NCBI RefSeq assembly: GCF_028372415.1
Contig: NC_092872.1
Span: 393,164,853-393,228,852, forward strand
Length of the DNA: 64,000 bases
Source: Notamacropus eugenii
Taxonomy: Eukaryota > Chordata > Mammalia > Diprotodontia > Macropodidae
Reading direction: 5' to 3'
The notes beneath the pieces are model-generated. The model did not search any database. It saw only the letters and a list, made by a program, of their open reading frames with translations, and was not told where the DNA came from. A program made the translations under genes and the position numbers. Shown here one piece after another: positions 21,290 through 32,715 of the stretch (within the stretch, counting starts at the first letter, position 1; each line of letters begins with the position of its first letter).

Positions 21290-21645
21290 ATTCTAACTAG
21301 TGGTATCTTGAACAATAGTTCATCTGCCTGGATTTGAGGCCATTTATCTGCCCTGACTTTAGGGACCTTGACCACTCTTATCTGCCTTGATCTTAACCTC
21401 TGCTAACAATATGTCTCCTACTATTATATGATTCCTCTGATTCTGACATCAACCTGCCAGACCCTGCTACCGCTGATAGTCCTAGCATGACAGATCTGCC
21501 CTATAAAGATGAGTGCCAGGGAAATTGTGTCCCAAGAGGAGAAAGATAAATGTTATCTCTGGTTGTTTCGCAGGAATGAGAAAGGGTCATCTTTAATAAA
21601 TGGCCATAGTGCCTAATAATGCCTTTCTTGATTTGGGTCTCAAAT
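21290..21645 (+). mobile_element. Possible LTR fossil (tentative)
   Basis: The region holds a TATA-like CCCTATAAAGATG near 21500 and an AATAAATGG signal near 21595, about 95 bp apart, with a pyrimidine-rich stretch upstream. This is the layout of an old LTR. I could not fix its ends or find a target-site duplication. Confidence 0.3.
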
Positions 21646-22540
21646 TTTTTAAATATCTGTAGCCACAGATACTGAACAGGGAAAAACTAAACACTCTGTA
21701 GTTGCTTAGCAACAGAGCAGGTCTATGGTTGCCATGTTCACACTAAAATGATGGGTAAGCTCAAAGAGGAGACATTCATAACTCTGAAAGCAGATAACCA
21801 GTGAAGAAAATAGAACAAAATGCCAAATTCCCCTAGAAAGTGGATAAATATAAAGCCTATAGTTAAACAGAGACATGGAGACAGAGAAGGAAAGTAGTTC
21901 TAACAAAGGGGAAAATGTGTCAACAGAACATTATACTAGGAACTGGGCTAGCTTTAGGAAGGTCAGGAAGACAAACTATTATAATGTTCTGACTTAAATA
22001 CTGCCTAGCTACTGTGTTTGGTTGTCTAATGGTATACCTAAAATAACTGCTAATCTTCACAAGAAAGGGGAGATCCTAAGAGCAGACATGCTCTTAATTT
22101 GATTTTGAATTTTCTCTGTTCTGTACTTAGCCAACATCAACTAAATGGAATTTTTACATACAAAGAAAAAAGAGCAAAAAAAAAAAAGCATTGCACATGG
22201 AATTGTGCATCTCTATTATATACAGCTTGTTTTTCTTTTTAAGTATGTAATAAATTCAGTGTATAGTTTCAAAGCTCTCCTGCTAGCATATGATTCATTT
22301 TGGCCTTCTATACTTAAAAAAAAAAATTAGTGAACTTCTTTCTTTTCTGGCATGCTGATATTTTTTCAGCATCAAGATTGTCTTGTATGAGGAGGCTAAA
22401 AATCTTCATAACAATACTATCTAGGCCTTTCAATCCTTATAAGTTCTTACACTAACACATGTTTGGATACTTTTCTCTAATTATTCTCTAATTTTCTCTA
22501 ATTATTTTCTCTAATTGTACCATCACCTTTATATATGGTG
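21646..22540. other. Unassigned stretch
   Basis: No gene or named repeat. It includes short A runs near 22180 and 22318, and three spaced TTTTCTCTAATTAT-like repeats at about 22470-22518. Confidence 0.45.
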
Positions 22541-22544
22541 GAGA

Positions 22545-22690
22545 AAGGTCTATTGTTTCGTTTAGAGAGAAAAATCACAGCACAGAAGTTAATAACTTGT
22601 CCAAAATCACACAGCTAGTGAGGAGAAAAAAGGGACCTGAAATCCAGGTTTATTGACCTTTATTCTAGACATCTGTTAGGTGATACTTCC
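22545..22690 (-). mobile_element. MIR-type SINE fragment
   Basis: AATAACTTGTCCAAAATCAC, ACAGCTAGTGAGGAG and GAAATCCAGGTTTATTGACC give the reversed core and head. Confidence 0.6.
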
Positions 22691-22914
22691 TATTACCCTC
22701 TTCCTTGCTCACTTTCTCTTTTTTTTGCCTTAAGGAATTGACCCTCTGATTTGAATGGGAATCTAATAATGGAGCTGAAAATCCCATGGATGAGAATAAC
22801 AGATTAAGTACTCTGTGTGGTATTAGTCTGGGAGTTAACTCTCTTAACTTCTTAATTATTAAATTCTCCAGTCTTAGACTTTTCACTGCAAAATTAATTT
22901 TCCATTAATACGGT

Positions 22915-23280
22915 AAGAGGCTTCTAGATAGATCAGTATGCTGACCTGAATCTAGAGTCTTGAGTTTAAAGCCTATTCCAGACACTTATTAACTGTGACC
23001 TTAGGCAAGTCTCTTCACTTCTCTATACCTCAGTTTCATCATCTGTAAAAAAAAAAAAAGAAAAAGAAAAAAGGCCTCAGTAGCCTTTAAGGTCTAAATC
23101 TATGATTCTATATGATGTGGTATAATAGAGCAGGGGAAGGGACCTGGGTTCAAATCCCTTCTCTGCCATTTACTACTTCATGACTTTGAATAAACCAATT
23201 AACCTTGGTAGGCTTCTAAGGATGATGTTGGTCTAAGGTTGTTTCTAGTTCTAAATTCTATGAATCCCTATAATGTAGAA
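22915..23280 (+). mobile_element. Two sense MIR-related SINEs in tandem
   Basis: Copy 1 (22915-23060) reads TCCAGACACTTATTAACTG, CTCAGTTTCATCATCTGTAA and then an A run. Copy 2 (about 23095-23280) reads GGGACCTGGGTTCAAATCCC, CTCTGCCATTTACTAC and TAGTTCTAAATTCTATGAAT. Confidence 0.7.
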
Positions 23281-24160
23281 ACATATTTGAATGACCTTTT
23301 TTCCCTAATTCCTGCTAGTTCTAAAATTATTTCTTTGAAGAAGGCACCTTGAGCCTCCAAAGTTTCCAATTCATTTCTCAGTTGAAGTTCTACTTTATGA
23401 CACTCAGCAAGTTCTATATTTGGTAAATTCCAGTGTTGCTATGCTAATGGGATTAATGTCTGTTGCCCTGATGTCTGTCATCCTCCCTGGCTGGGATCCC
23501 TGCTTCCAAGGACTGAGAAGGGGAAACAACTGATTTCTTAATATTCTTCCAGAGCCTGACATTGGTAAGGTGATTAATAAAGTGACCATGGAACCCATAA
23601 TCACTTGGCCTCATTGACTCAAAAAAATATTTCAAAGACTCTTGGGTGGGATAAAGAAGAAGACTAAATGATTTCCTGTATCTGTGTTCTCTTGGTTGCT
23701 CATGAGAAGAAAATGCACCCCTTCAGTTTAATGTAGAAAAATATGGCAACTATAATTCATGATATTAAAAGTAAATTTCAGTAAATAAAACTATATCTAT
23801 ATCTTAAGATTTTTGGACATGTTTCCCCTCTCACAAGGAAGCAATATTTATTTCCCACCATAAAACTAGTCTGTGAATTGTACAGCTGGCAACACAAAAA
23901 TCGTGTTGTATTAGTAAAGTGAGATCACATATATAAAAACCACTTTGAAAACCATAAAATAATATATAAAATTTGCTATTTTTTATTTTGTAGGCATAGT
24001 AAAAAAATTCTAGTAGGCCAACCAATCTTTTTCCTTTAGAGAAAAAAGACTAGTCTCCTAGAAGATGGGGGGTGGGGCGGAGAAACAGTAATTAGAAAGA
24101 CTTGTTGTTGACGTTTTTGTACTTTAAGATTTCCAATTTAGTGATAGGAATCAGTTCTAT
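23281..24160. other. Unassigned stretch
   Basis: No gene or named repeat recognised. A G-rich GGGGGGTGGGGCGGAG tract lies at about 24067. Confidence 0.45.
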
Positions 24161-24164
24161 GATT

Positions 24165-24360
24165 TTCTTGATGGACAGAACTCCTGATTGAGTAAAGCCC
24201 TCCTACCAATACTAGTTAGCACCTCCTGTGCAACTTACAGTCTTAGAGTTGTCTAGAACAGGGAGAAGCTAAATAAATTACTCCAAGTCACATGACCTGT
24301 GCATGTCAAAGGTAGGGTCTGAACTCAGGTATTCCTGGTTCTGTGACTGGTTCTCTAAGA
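24165..24360 (-). mobile_element. tRNA-derived SINE, 'TAAGTTGCAGAG' group
   Basis: GCAACTTACAGTCTTAGAGT, TTACTCCAAGTCACATG and GTCTGAACTCAGGTATTCC. The 3' domain with 'actataagttgcaga' is shared with the copies at 25680, 47930 and 48615, which sets this group apart from MAR1 and MON1. Confidence 0.65.
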
Positions 24361-24907
24361 TTTCCAAAATAAATGTGTAAATATACTATTTCCTCGTTTG
24401 ATTTTTGTTGCCGTCAACTACAGGTGTAATTATTTACAGACGCTTCACCATGATTTATCTGTCATAGTGGTAACCATCAAGATTAAGTCAATTTTCTTCA
24501 AAATGTTAATTTTTCTTTAGTTATTAGCTCTTGAGTGAAGGCATTAGCTTGATGAGCTCTGATTAAAATTCTCACCTAAAAGGTTATGAATTAATAATGC
24601 TTTACAGTGTGGCAGGCAGGGTTTTAAACATAGTTTCCCTGAACCCCTTTTACATAAATCATCAGTGTGTATTATCTATGTGTAACACTTCTAAGTGTCA
24701 GGTTCCAAATGAGTAGAAATGATCCAACTCTGTAGAAACTAGTTCATGCTAAATTCACTCAACATGCATAGTTTGTGATATACAAGGTTACATCCAATGG
24801 TATTGTACTAAATGTTTAATAATCAACTCTCCTGTGGGAAAGGGTAATGGATCCATGACACTTTTTTAAGTTTAATTTGCATTATTAACACTTTCTCATT
24901 ACTATAT
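24361..24907. other. Unassigned stretch
   Basis: Non-repetitive to the eye. No gene seen. Confidence 0.45.
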
Positions 24908-25045
24908 GAAGTATAAATAATCAACAAAACATCAAATCAAGTCCTGATTTTGGGCAGCTTCTGATTCCAAAGGTATAGGAATGCTCACAAAAGAATTATG
25001 GGTAATGCTGATACCAGAAAATTTAATGATTGACTCTGGAGAGCT
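24908..25045 (+). repeat. Unclassified dispersed repeat B, copy 2
   Basis: AATCAACAAAACATCAAATC, AAGTCCTGATTTTGGG, AAAGGTATAGGAATGCTCAC and GAAAATTTAATGATTGACTC line up with 17118-17225, apart from about 25 extra bases here. Confidence 0.55.
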
Positions 25046-25675
25046 GGACTTCTGAGTCCCCTCAAATATTCTTCTACTTATGGGAAGAAATTGAAAGACA
25101 GAATTTGGAATTAGCCTAAACTATTAATAAAATTAACAATAATTCTTTCCACAATTCAGAATTTCAGGGTTTATTTGATGAGAATTTTGCAAAACAATCT
25201 CATTAAAGAAAGCCTTTTTGCCACTAGACTTGAAAATAGATTAAATTTTTTATATAATGTAATTAACTGGATAATGGCCGCTCTAATTAATTGAAATTGA
25301 CTATCTAATCTCCTGTGGTTATTGGCTTAACTACTGTTCTACCCCACTTCTAAACAATGATCATAAAATTATGTCATTCCATAAGGCTTCTCAAGGACCT
25401 GAAGAGAGCTGAAACCAATTTGATTACATGGTTTAACTCTCAGCAGGCACAGTGTAGTAGAGCTCGTTTTTCTACATTTGATACTACATACTCTGTCCAT
25501 TACATTTACATGCATTTCTTCTGATACCAGAGTGAGTAAAAAAAATTCTACCCCCGTTTCCCATTCACATTCCTGCTTGCTTTACCAGTGATTTCCTTCC
25601 TCTTAAAGCAATTCCTTCAATGTTCTTAGTTTGCCTTAATTTTATGGATATATTTACTCCTTTGGTCTGGATCAA
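25046..25675. other. Unassigned stretch
   Basis: No recognisable gene or repeat. Confidence 0.45.
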
Positions 25676-25679
25676 ATAT

Positions 25680-25845
25680 TTCCTTAGTATAGAAATTCTC
25701 CTCTACTGATTCAGACTAGTAACTCTCCTGTAATTTGCAGTTTCAGAGAGTTCCTTTTGTCACTTAGGGGTTGACTGACTTGCCTGTAGCAACAATGGCA
25801 GGTCTTGAACCCTTTCATTAATGTCTACAAACTAATACCCTCTTT
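25680..25845 (-). mobile_element. tRNA-derived SINE, 'TAAGTTGCAGAG' group
   Basis: ACTCTCCTGTAATTTGCAGT, TTTCAGAGAGTTCC, GGGTTGACTGACTTGCC and GGCAGGTCTTGAACCC follow the order of the copy at 24165. Confidence 0.65.
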
Positions 25846-26415
25846 TTTTTCTTACATTAAACTTTTTTCTCTATCATATAATTTTGGCAGGTTTTCCCCC
25901 CCTCAACAAGGCCATGTGACCAATGGGCTCTAATCCAGATTCTAGCTTTCAGAGTACCTTTGAACCCATTAATACATAGCTCCTTTTGTTTTAGAAAAAT
26001 GTACTTTGGAATTCTAAAGTGTCATTCCATAGAAAGTCTTAAAAGTTTAATATTAAGAATTTGTACAAGAATAATTTCATGCATAATACATATCACTAAA
26101 ATGATTTACATGTTTGAGTTAAGAAGCATTATTATTTTCTATTTCTGTTGGCAACTCTATAGCATCCAATTATTCAGAGCAGATTCAAAGGCTACCTTTA
26201 AGGTGCATGGTACCAAAAAAAGTTGTCTTCTGTAGACAGGTTAAATTTAAGGTGATAAGAATGTTTTCAAATGTGTTGGAGCTTGATTTAACATGAAGGA
26301 AGAAGGGTTTAGGAAAAAGTCTCTCATTCACCAGTTCTCCAGAATTTTCTTCAAAAACACTTTGATCGGCTCATGAAGTCCTACATCATTGAAGAACAAG
26401 ATCCTGAGTGCAAGG
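25846..26415. other. Unassigned stretch
   Basis: The 91-codon frame at 25960-26235 has no recognisable domain and poor codon character. I do not call it a gene. Confidence 0.45.
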
Positions 26416-26419
26416 ACCT

Positions 26420-26590
26420 TATAAAAAATACTAGACCTAGAGAGAAAGAGACTTTAGAAGCCTTTTAATCTAATCCTCTCATTTTACAGGGAACTGAGGC
26501 TCAGGGATGTTGTGTCTTATCAAAGTCATACAAGTAGTGAACTCCAGAAATGGGATTTGAACAGAGGTTTGACACCAGAGCCACTCCTCT
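26420..26590 (-). mobile_element. MIR-related SINE
   Basis: AATCTAATCCTCTCATTTTA, CAGGGAACTGAGGCTCAGGG and AAATGGGATTTGAACAGAGG give the reversed core and head. Confidence 0.7.
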
Positions 26591-27675
26591 TTCCAAGGTA
26601 TCAATTTCCAGTAACTGCAAAAATAAAAAATTTAGAAATATTTGCAAGTAAACTTTCTATACAATCTCCTGAGAAAGGAAATGTGTGCTGTAAGCAATTA
26701 CATTGATATGGCACCATTTTATATGTGGCTTTTATGATTTATGTATTTCTGTAATTGTCATCCCTACTCAGAGAGTTCTGGCAATGATCTTACCTTTTTT
26801 TTTTTTTGGTCATATTGTGTAATCTGATGGAAAACCAGGAAAAGCTTATGAAGAAAGATATATTGGAGATGATTACCACTGAGGGATTTTGAAATTAAAG
26901 GGTTTTTTTTTATTGAACTCCATAGAGATGGTTAAAAATTAATGATGAAACTGAAGTTAAAGTAGGTGGACATACTATGAAACATGGGGACTGTTTCCTT
27001 CTGTTTAGATTACAGCAATCTTTCCCAGTTGCTAGTCTACAGCTAATCGTTCTTGGTCAGCAAGACCTTTACTAACAAAGGTTGTAACTTTTTCTTGTCC
27101 ATTATTGGTTATGTTTTCATGGTGTAAAGTCATGAGAAAAAAGGTCCCCTTCAGATTTTGATTAACTGTATCTGCACATGGAGAATCCAGGGATAAGATT
27201 AGACATATAGAAGAGACAATGACTTTGTCTCTTGGCATAATTTCTTGGTAACTTTTTCTCTATTCATTCAATAAGGTAGAACAAAAAAACCAGGATTTAG
27301 AAAATGGGGAGCACAACCATTACCTGGTATAGTAAGATTATGGAGTTACCCTCTTAATCTACTCTCTGACACTAACACCAGCTGAAGTCAGATTTCCAGA
27401 ACAGGGAGCCTGTTTCTTCTACCTTTTTGGGTTCTTGGGACATCCCTGAGAGGTAATGGAATTATGCCATTGGCCTGAGCCCCCATTGTAGTGTGTTCCC
27501 CATATGCCATCATTAGCATTTACCAGACCCATAACATTTAAGTCACTTTCATTTTTCTAAGTTTGTGCACTGTTGCTTGGAAAGGGAAGAGTTAACAGCA
27601 ACAAATTCCATCATGTCCAACTGTAAAGTTCACAGACTTTCTGGATGAGAGTTATGAGGCAGAGAGGTGAAAAGA
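26591..27675. other. Unassigned stretch
   Basis: Contains T runs near 26797 and 26903. No gene or named repeat recognised. Confidence 0.45.
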
Positions 27676-27679
27676 AACT

Positions 27680-27845
27680 CTCTGATTTTGAAGTGAGCTC
27701 AAATTCTTCCTCTTTCATTTCTTTCCTGTGGAACTGTGGGCAAGTCATTCAACCTGAGTGGACCACACATTCCTCATCTGCAAAATTAAGGAGTTGGCCT
27801 AGATAATTCCTGTTTTTCAGCTCTAAATCTATGAGACTGTGGCTG
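27680..27845 (+). mobile_element. MIR-related SINE
   Basis: GTGGGCAAGTCATTCAACCT, ATTCCTCATCTGCAAAATTA, GAGTTGGCCTAGATAATTCC and AGCTCTAAATCTATGAGAC give the sense middle and tail. Confidence 0.7.
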
Positions 27846-28169
27846 TCAGACTAGAAAATTGTATCAAAGATAGGGCAGCAGATGAGCTGCAGGTAAACAT
27901 AATCATCCCAGGGAGAAAATTACTGCTGAAAGCAAAAGGAATAGTAAGAGGGATTTTGAATTGTACTGTACCCTTTTTACTTTAAAATCTTTAAATATAG
28001 CTTGTTGAAGATGTTTAAAATGCTTTATAAAAAGTCAAATACATTTTATTAAAGCATTATTTTTAAAAATTCCTGAATATCATCATGTATGTAGCACATA
28101 TTATATGCCAGGCACTATGCTAAAACCTTTAGAAATATTGTCTCATCTGGTTGACTGCATTTGCCTTAG
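27846..28169. other. Unassigned, with a possible reversed L2 tail
   Basis: Near 28090-28150, GCACATATTATATGCCAGGC and ACTATGCTAAAACC could be a reversed L2 terminus. The rest is unassigned. Confidence 0.4.
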
Positions 28170-28285
28170 AGAATGTGAACCCTCTTACGGATTAGAATGC
28201 AAAGTCCTTTAAAGCACCGTCTGTTGTTTCCATCTTTGTGTGCCTAGGAGAGTGTTTTGTACATTAGGTGCTTTTGTTTAGGTTT
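28170..28285 (+). mobile_element. L2 LINE 3' end
   Basis: GATTAGAATGCAAAGTCCTT, GTTTCCATCTTTGTGTGCC and GTACATTAGGTGCTTTTG are a decayed sense L2 tail. Confidence 0.6.
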
Positions 28286-28489
28286 TTTATTTGAAGCTTT
28301 TTTTAGTAAACTTTGAAATAATTCATCAATTGGCTTCCCAGAGGTTGACAGGTACTTTGACAATCCTTACATGAAGACCAGAACCATTAAAATCCTTGCC
28401 CTCTACCTTCCATAACAGGGTCTACATAAAATATTGTCAGATTATTTTGCTACCCTTATGAGTTCTAGGTGATTTACTAGAAACACCAT

Positions 28490-28655
28490 TGGACAGGAAA
28501 CACAAACTGTAGGTTTGAGGCACTGTCATTGACTGAATCTGGAGCTAAGGACAACTACTTTAATCCCTCTGGACTTCATTTTCCTCAGTAAAAGAAGGAA
28601 GGGGATTGATTGATGTTTAAGGTGCCATAAAGTTAGAAATTATTTCATTCTACGA
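28490..28655 (+). mobile_element. MIR-related SINE
   Basis: GACTGAATCTGGAGCTAAGG, CCTCTGGACTTCATTTTCCT and GAAGGGGATTGATTG lie in SINE order, strongly diverged. Confidence 0.55.
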
Positions 28656-29000
28656 TTTGCTGGCAAATATTGGTTAAGGAATATCACTAGCCTAGATTTT
28701 AAAAAATACAAAATATGTATTCATAAATACCATTATCATAGATGCCTTGGCATTTTAATAAAAATATCCAACATTTTACAAAATGAATTAAAATAATTAT
28801 ATAAGTGATCATTGAATATGAGTGATTCAAATTGGAGTACAATTAATCTCAAAATTTATTTTGGATTTATAAACTCTGATTGATTCCACTTGAAAAGAAT
28901 GAAATTGCTTCCACGGTAATCAAGCAAAAATTTCCCTAAGTTCTTCAGAAAGATGCAATCTTTCCTTCGCCTGAACAAACACATTTTGCCTTTCTGATCG
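28656..29000. other. Unassigned AT-rich stretch
   Basis: No recognisable feature. Confidence 0.45.
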
Positions 29001-29004
29001 CACT

Positions 29005-29218
29005 TTCATAAAGGATAGCACAATTGACTAAGCACTGGTTCTGTAGTCAGAAGTCACACATTTAAACCCTACCTCTGATATATAACTACTTGTGTTACCT
29101 TGGATAAGTCACTTCATTTTCTAGAGTCTCAATTTCCTCATCTACAAAATTAAGAGTTTTGAATAGATTGTCTCTAAGCATCCCTTTCAGTTCTAAATCT
29201 AAAGCTATTAATTCACCC
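29005..29218 (+). mobile_element. MIR-type SINE
   Basis: AGGATAGCACAATTGACTAA, CTACCTCTGATATATAAC, TTGGATAAGTCACTTCATTT, CAATTTCCTCATCTACAAAA and TTTCAGTTCTAAATCTAAAG give nearly full-length sense order. Confidence 0.7.
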
Positions 29219-29567
29219 CACATCTGTGACTGCGCTACACACTTCTTGAATATTGTCTGTCTCATTCATTTCTACATGACACAATGATTAGCACACTCTT
29301 GAATGACCATAGAAATGAATTAATGAACATAACAAAAACAAATCAAAACAATGTTGGTAAAAATCTGGTCTCTTTCCTTAAATTAAATAATAGGTAAGTC
29401 TCTCTTGTCTTTTTCAAAAGAAAGTTTGATTTTTATCATTGTTGTTAAGTTAGCAATAGAATTTCATATTTATGTAGTCCTTTATAGTGTGCACAAAGAA
29501 CTCTCATGATAACCTGGGGTGGGGGGAAAGTTAATAAGTCTTCAACAGTCTCCCTAAGAAAAGATTG
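29219..29567. other. Unassigned stretch with a SINE scrap
   Basis: TATTTATGTAGTCCTTTATA and GTGCACAAAGAACTCTCATG near 29465-29515 look like the reversed end of a MON1-type SINE. No gene seen. Confidence 0.4.
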
Positions 29568-29915
29568 TTGGGACCAGATGGATTTACAAATGAATTCCAC
29601 TAAACATTTAAGGTACAATTAATCGCAGTGCTGTATGAACTATTTTTTAAAAATATCTAAAGAAGTCTTAACAAATCCCTTTTATGATGCAAATATGATT
29701 TGGATTCTTAAATTATGGAGGGGAGGGCAATAACAGAGAAAGAAAACTACAGATCAAGTTACTGAATGTATATTGGTGCAATTTTTTAAATAAAATACCA
29801 GCAAGAGATTATAACAACATATCACAAAGATCACTTAGACCACATGGAATTTCTACCAGGAATGTTAAGATGGTTCAATATTGGGAAAATTGTCAACATA
29901 TTTGATGGAATTTGC
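29568..29915 (+). mobile_element. L1 ORF2 reverse transcriptase fragment
   Basis: Translation in shifting frames gives GPDGFTNEFH, KENYR and FLPGMLRWFNIGK. These correspond to the L1 reverse transcriptase blocks 'GPDGF', 'KENYRPISL' and 'PGMQGWFNIRKS'. Several frame breaks show it is dead. No L1 3' end follows. Confidence 0.7.
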
Positions 29916-30889
29916 AGAAGCACAGAGCATTGGAATCCTGGATCTGAAATTGGTCCCTGGGAATAGATGCTATAGATAAGATGGAATCAGAATGTTTCCT
30001 ATTGGATCCCCCTGCTGGTTAAGTGTTAGCATGTTATAAAACACCATCAAGAAATTATGATTATGGAAGCCATAGAACCTGAAACAACCTCTAGTCAACC
30101 AGTGTTCTAAAGTGAGTATTTTAAGAAGTGTATATGTCCTCTCTGAGATGGAACACACATTTCAGTGAGCTATTTTTTCATGATAAGGTTGCCAGAAATC
30201 ATATAAACCTTAATTAGATATGCAAGCATTTTCATTTCTTGAACAGCAGTTCAATCAGTCTGCTCAAATTATCTTTGACATTAACAAGGCGACTATAAGA
30301 TCACTGCAAGGAATAACATTCTTATTTCCCTGATGATTTGGCTATATAGCTCCCACTCCCAAAGCATGGCAGGGAACTGGGCACCCAAAAATATATTTTT
30401 TTAAAAAGGCAGTTTTCATTGCTACTGTTTATGTTGTTCTCAGTGTGTTAATAAAACCCACACAACAACCATTGGAATGGTAGAAGTTTGCAGCTCTTCT
30501 GTAAAAACAGCTTCCAGCAGCTATCAAGGCAAATATTTACCGTTAAGGTTGCTGAATATAAACGAGAGGACAGAAGTTTAATGCCCATGCAATCTGTTTC
30601 CAGAGCATTAGCTCTCACTGCAAACAATGAACAAGAATTTTCCTTGCTTAAAATGTATCCCATGTGTTCTGAATTTATCTTGATCCTCAAATTGCAGTAT
30701 AATTTGGTGATTCAAAGGATAGGAGGATTACCGACACAGTTCAATTAAAAGGGAAAAATGCACTGTGAATAGAGAATGTACATATGCATTATGTATTGAA
30801 AGATGTTGCTGAAATGTTCCATGGAATTAGCAAAGTCTAAGTTGAATAGGGAGAGTGCTTGTTTATTTTGCAGAATTAATGTACCATTC
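29916..30889. other. Unassigned, largely repeat-free island
   Basis: About 30250-30770 shows no repeat signature, an even base mix, and overlapping open frames on both strands (86 codons on plus at 30488-30748, 80 on minus at 30448-30690) without a recognised domain. It could be a conserved non-coding element, but the window alone cannot show conservation. Confidence 0.35.
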
Positions 30890-31145
30890 TCATAGTCAAT
30901 AAGGGACCCTAGAAATCATTTAGTCAAATATGCTCATTTTACATGTGAGGAAACTGAGGCCCAAGATCATATATCTGCAGCTGAAGGGAACCTTATAGAG
31001 CCTAACTCCCACATTTTAGAGACAGTCTACAGAAATTAAATGACTTACCCCAGGTCCCATAGGTAGTAAAGCAGATTCAGGATTCAAACTCAAGTCCAAT
31101 GACAGTATATTCAGCACACTTTCCATTGAACCATTCTGTCTCTCA
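30890..31145 (-). mobile_element. MIR-related SINE(s), reversed
   Basis: CATTTTACATGTGAGGAAAC, TGACTTACCCCAGGTCCCAT, GATTCAAACTCAAGTCCAAT and CACACTTTCCATTGAACCAT. An apparent duplication of the 'cattttaga' core at about 31012 suggests one SINE inserted in another. Confidence 0.65.
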
Positions 31146-32060
31146 AGGACAAAAGGTAATTTCTCCAGCTTTAAATAGTAAAAATAATCTAGGATTAGAA
31201 CCTATTCCCACTGAGTCTCAACATTGTTGTTTACACAGGGAAGTCACTCATTAATGAGCTGACATTATTTCTCTATGAATCTCTACTGAAATATTCTTCT
31301 CTAAGGAAGGCACAGGAGTTAAAATATCTTTCAGGGAAAGTAGAGCAATATGTTTTTAGTCAAAGCTCATGTAGCATCTGGAAATGTCAAGGGACCACAT
31401 TCTATCAGCTCTAAATTTAATAGTTGATGTTCTTTAAATCCCTCAGGATTCCAAAATATTAATATTTAATTTTTTTTATCTTAGGGAAATATATATGTGT
31501 GTGATATGTATGTGCATACATACCACCTTTTTTCAATCCTACTATTTTGAAGGGTGAAATATTTTATTATTTTTAGCGATCTTTCTGCTGAATGCTTAGA
31601 TAACTGGAAAACATTGTTCCCACAGTTGGGAAGACATCATTAATGACTCAGGAAGACAAAGAAACCAAGAAGTGCCAGTAGGAAAAGAATGATGGAAACT
31701 GATAGAATATTTTTATTCAGGAAATGAGCCATGTTAATTTTTGCTCCATTCAAAACATTTAAGGAAAGGAGAAGAGAATAAAGAACTCTTCAGTGATAAA
31801 ACACAACATCTGGACAGTAAGAAGATATTTAAGCTTCTAGAGCTGCATATCAAAAGGTATAAGAGCAAAAATAAATGAAAATCTGTTATAAATGCCTTGA
31901 GATAGTTATATTCTTTTCATCTTGGGAATGAGGATATAACCAATGGGACATTTCATTGCCTTTCTATCAATGGCAAAATTTAGTAAACAATAAACATATT
32001 AGGTATAATAGGTAACCTATTCAGATGGATGGAGGAATCATTCAGACAGCAAAAGCAATA
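31146..32060. other. Unassigned stretch
   Basis: A short TATATGTGTGTGATATG block lies near 31490. No gene or named repeat recognised. Confidence 0.45.
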
Positions 32061-32064
32061 CTGA

Positions 32065-32450
32065 TTATGGTGCAATGGAAAGAATATCAAACCTGAAAAC
32101 AGAAAAACATGAATTCTGTGTGCCTGAGATTGTCACTTAATGATTCTGAGTCTCAGTTTCCCTGCATATCAAAAGAGAATGATAATATTCATCTTGTTAC
32201 TCACCTTACGGTAATGTTGAAAGGAGTAAGTCTTATAAACCTTAAAGACTACAGAAATGTGTTCTTATTAAAATAGAAGTAAAACAAACTAAAGAAAAGC
32301 ATTCTAGATTTGGAGTCAGAGAATCTGGATTTGAACCCTGAACCTGCCACTAACTGTCTTTGAGACCTTGAACAAATCACGTAAGTTCTCTGGACTTTAG
32401 TTTCCTCATCTGTGAAATTAAAGGATTAGATGAGAAGATAATACCTAATG
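32065..32450 (+). mobile_element. Two sense MIR-type SINEs in tandem
   Basis: Copy 1 (32065-32275) reads GTGCAATGGAAAGAATATCA, GATTCTGAGTCTCAGTTTCC and TAAACCTTAAAGACTACAGA. Copy 2 (about 32300-32450) reads GATTTGGAGTCAGAGAATCT, TGAACCTGCCACTAACTG, AGTTTCCTCATCTGTGAAAT and GATTAGATGAG. Confidence 0.7.
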
Positions 32451-32634
32451 TTGCCAACTTGCTCAAAGACAAATGTGAAAATGCTCTTCTCCTAAATATA
32501 CACCTTCTCCATGCTCTCTCCTTCACACTTGTGGGGAATGGAAGGTATTTGAAAATCCATCAGTAGATAATAAGGTAGGGAATACTGGGGGATAATCCAG
32601 AAGAAAGATTATAAGATAGTTGTGAATAGGAATT

Positions 32635-32715
32635 ATTTCATTCTTTATACTTGCATTCCCAGAGCCTAGAAGAGCATCTAACATGTAATTGGTGGCTAAT
32701 AAATACTGATTAATA
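32635..32715 (+). mobile_element. L2 LINE 3' end (fragment)
   Basis: ACTTGCATTCCCAGAGCCTA, CATCTAACATGTAATTGG and CTAATAAATACTGATTAATA. Confidence 0.6.
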
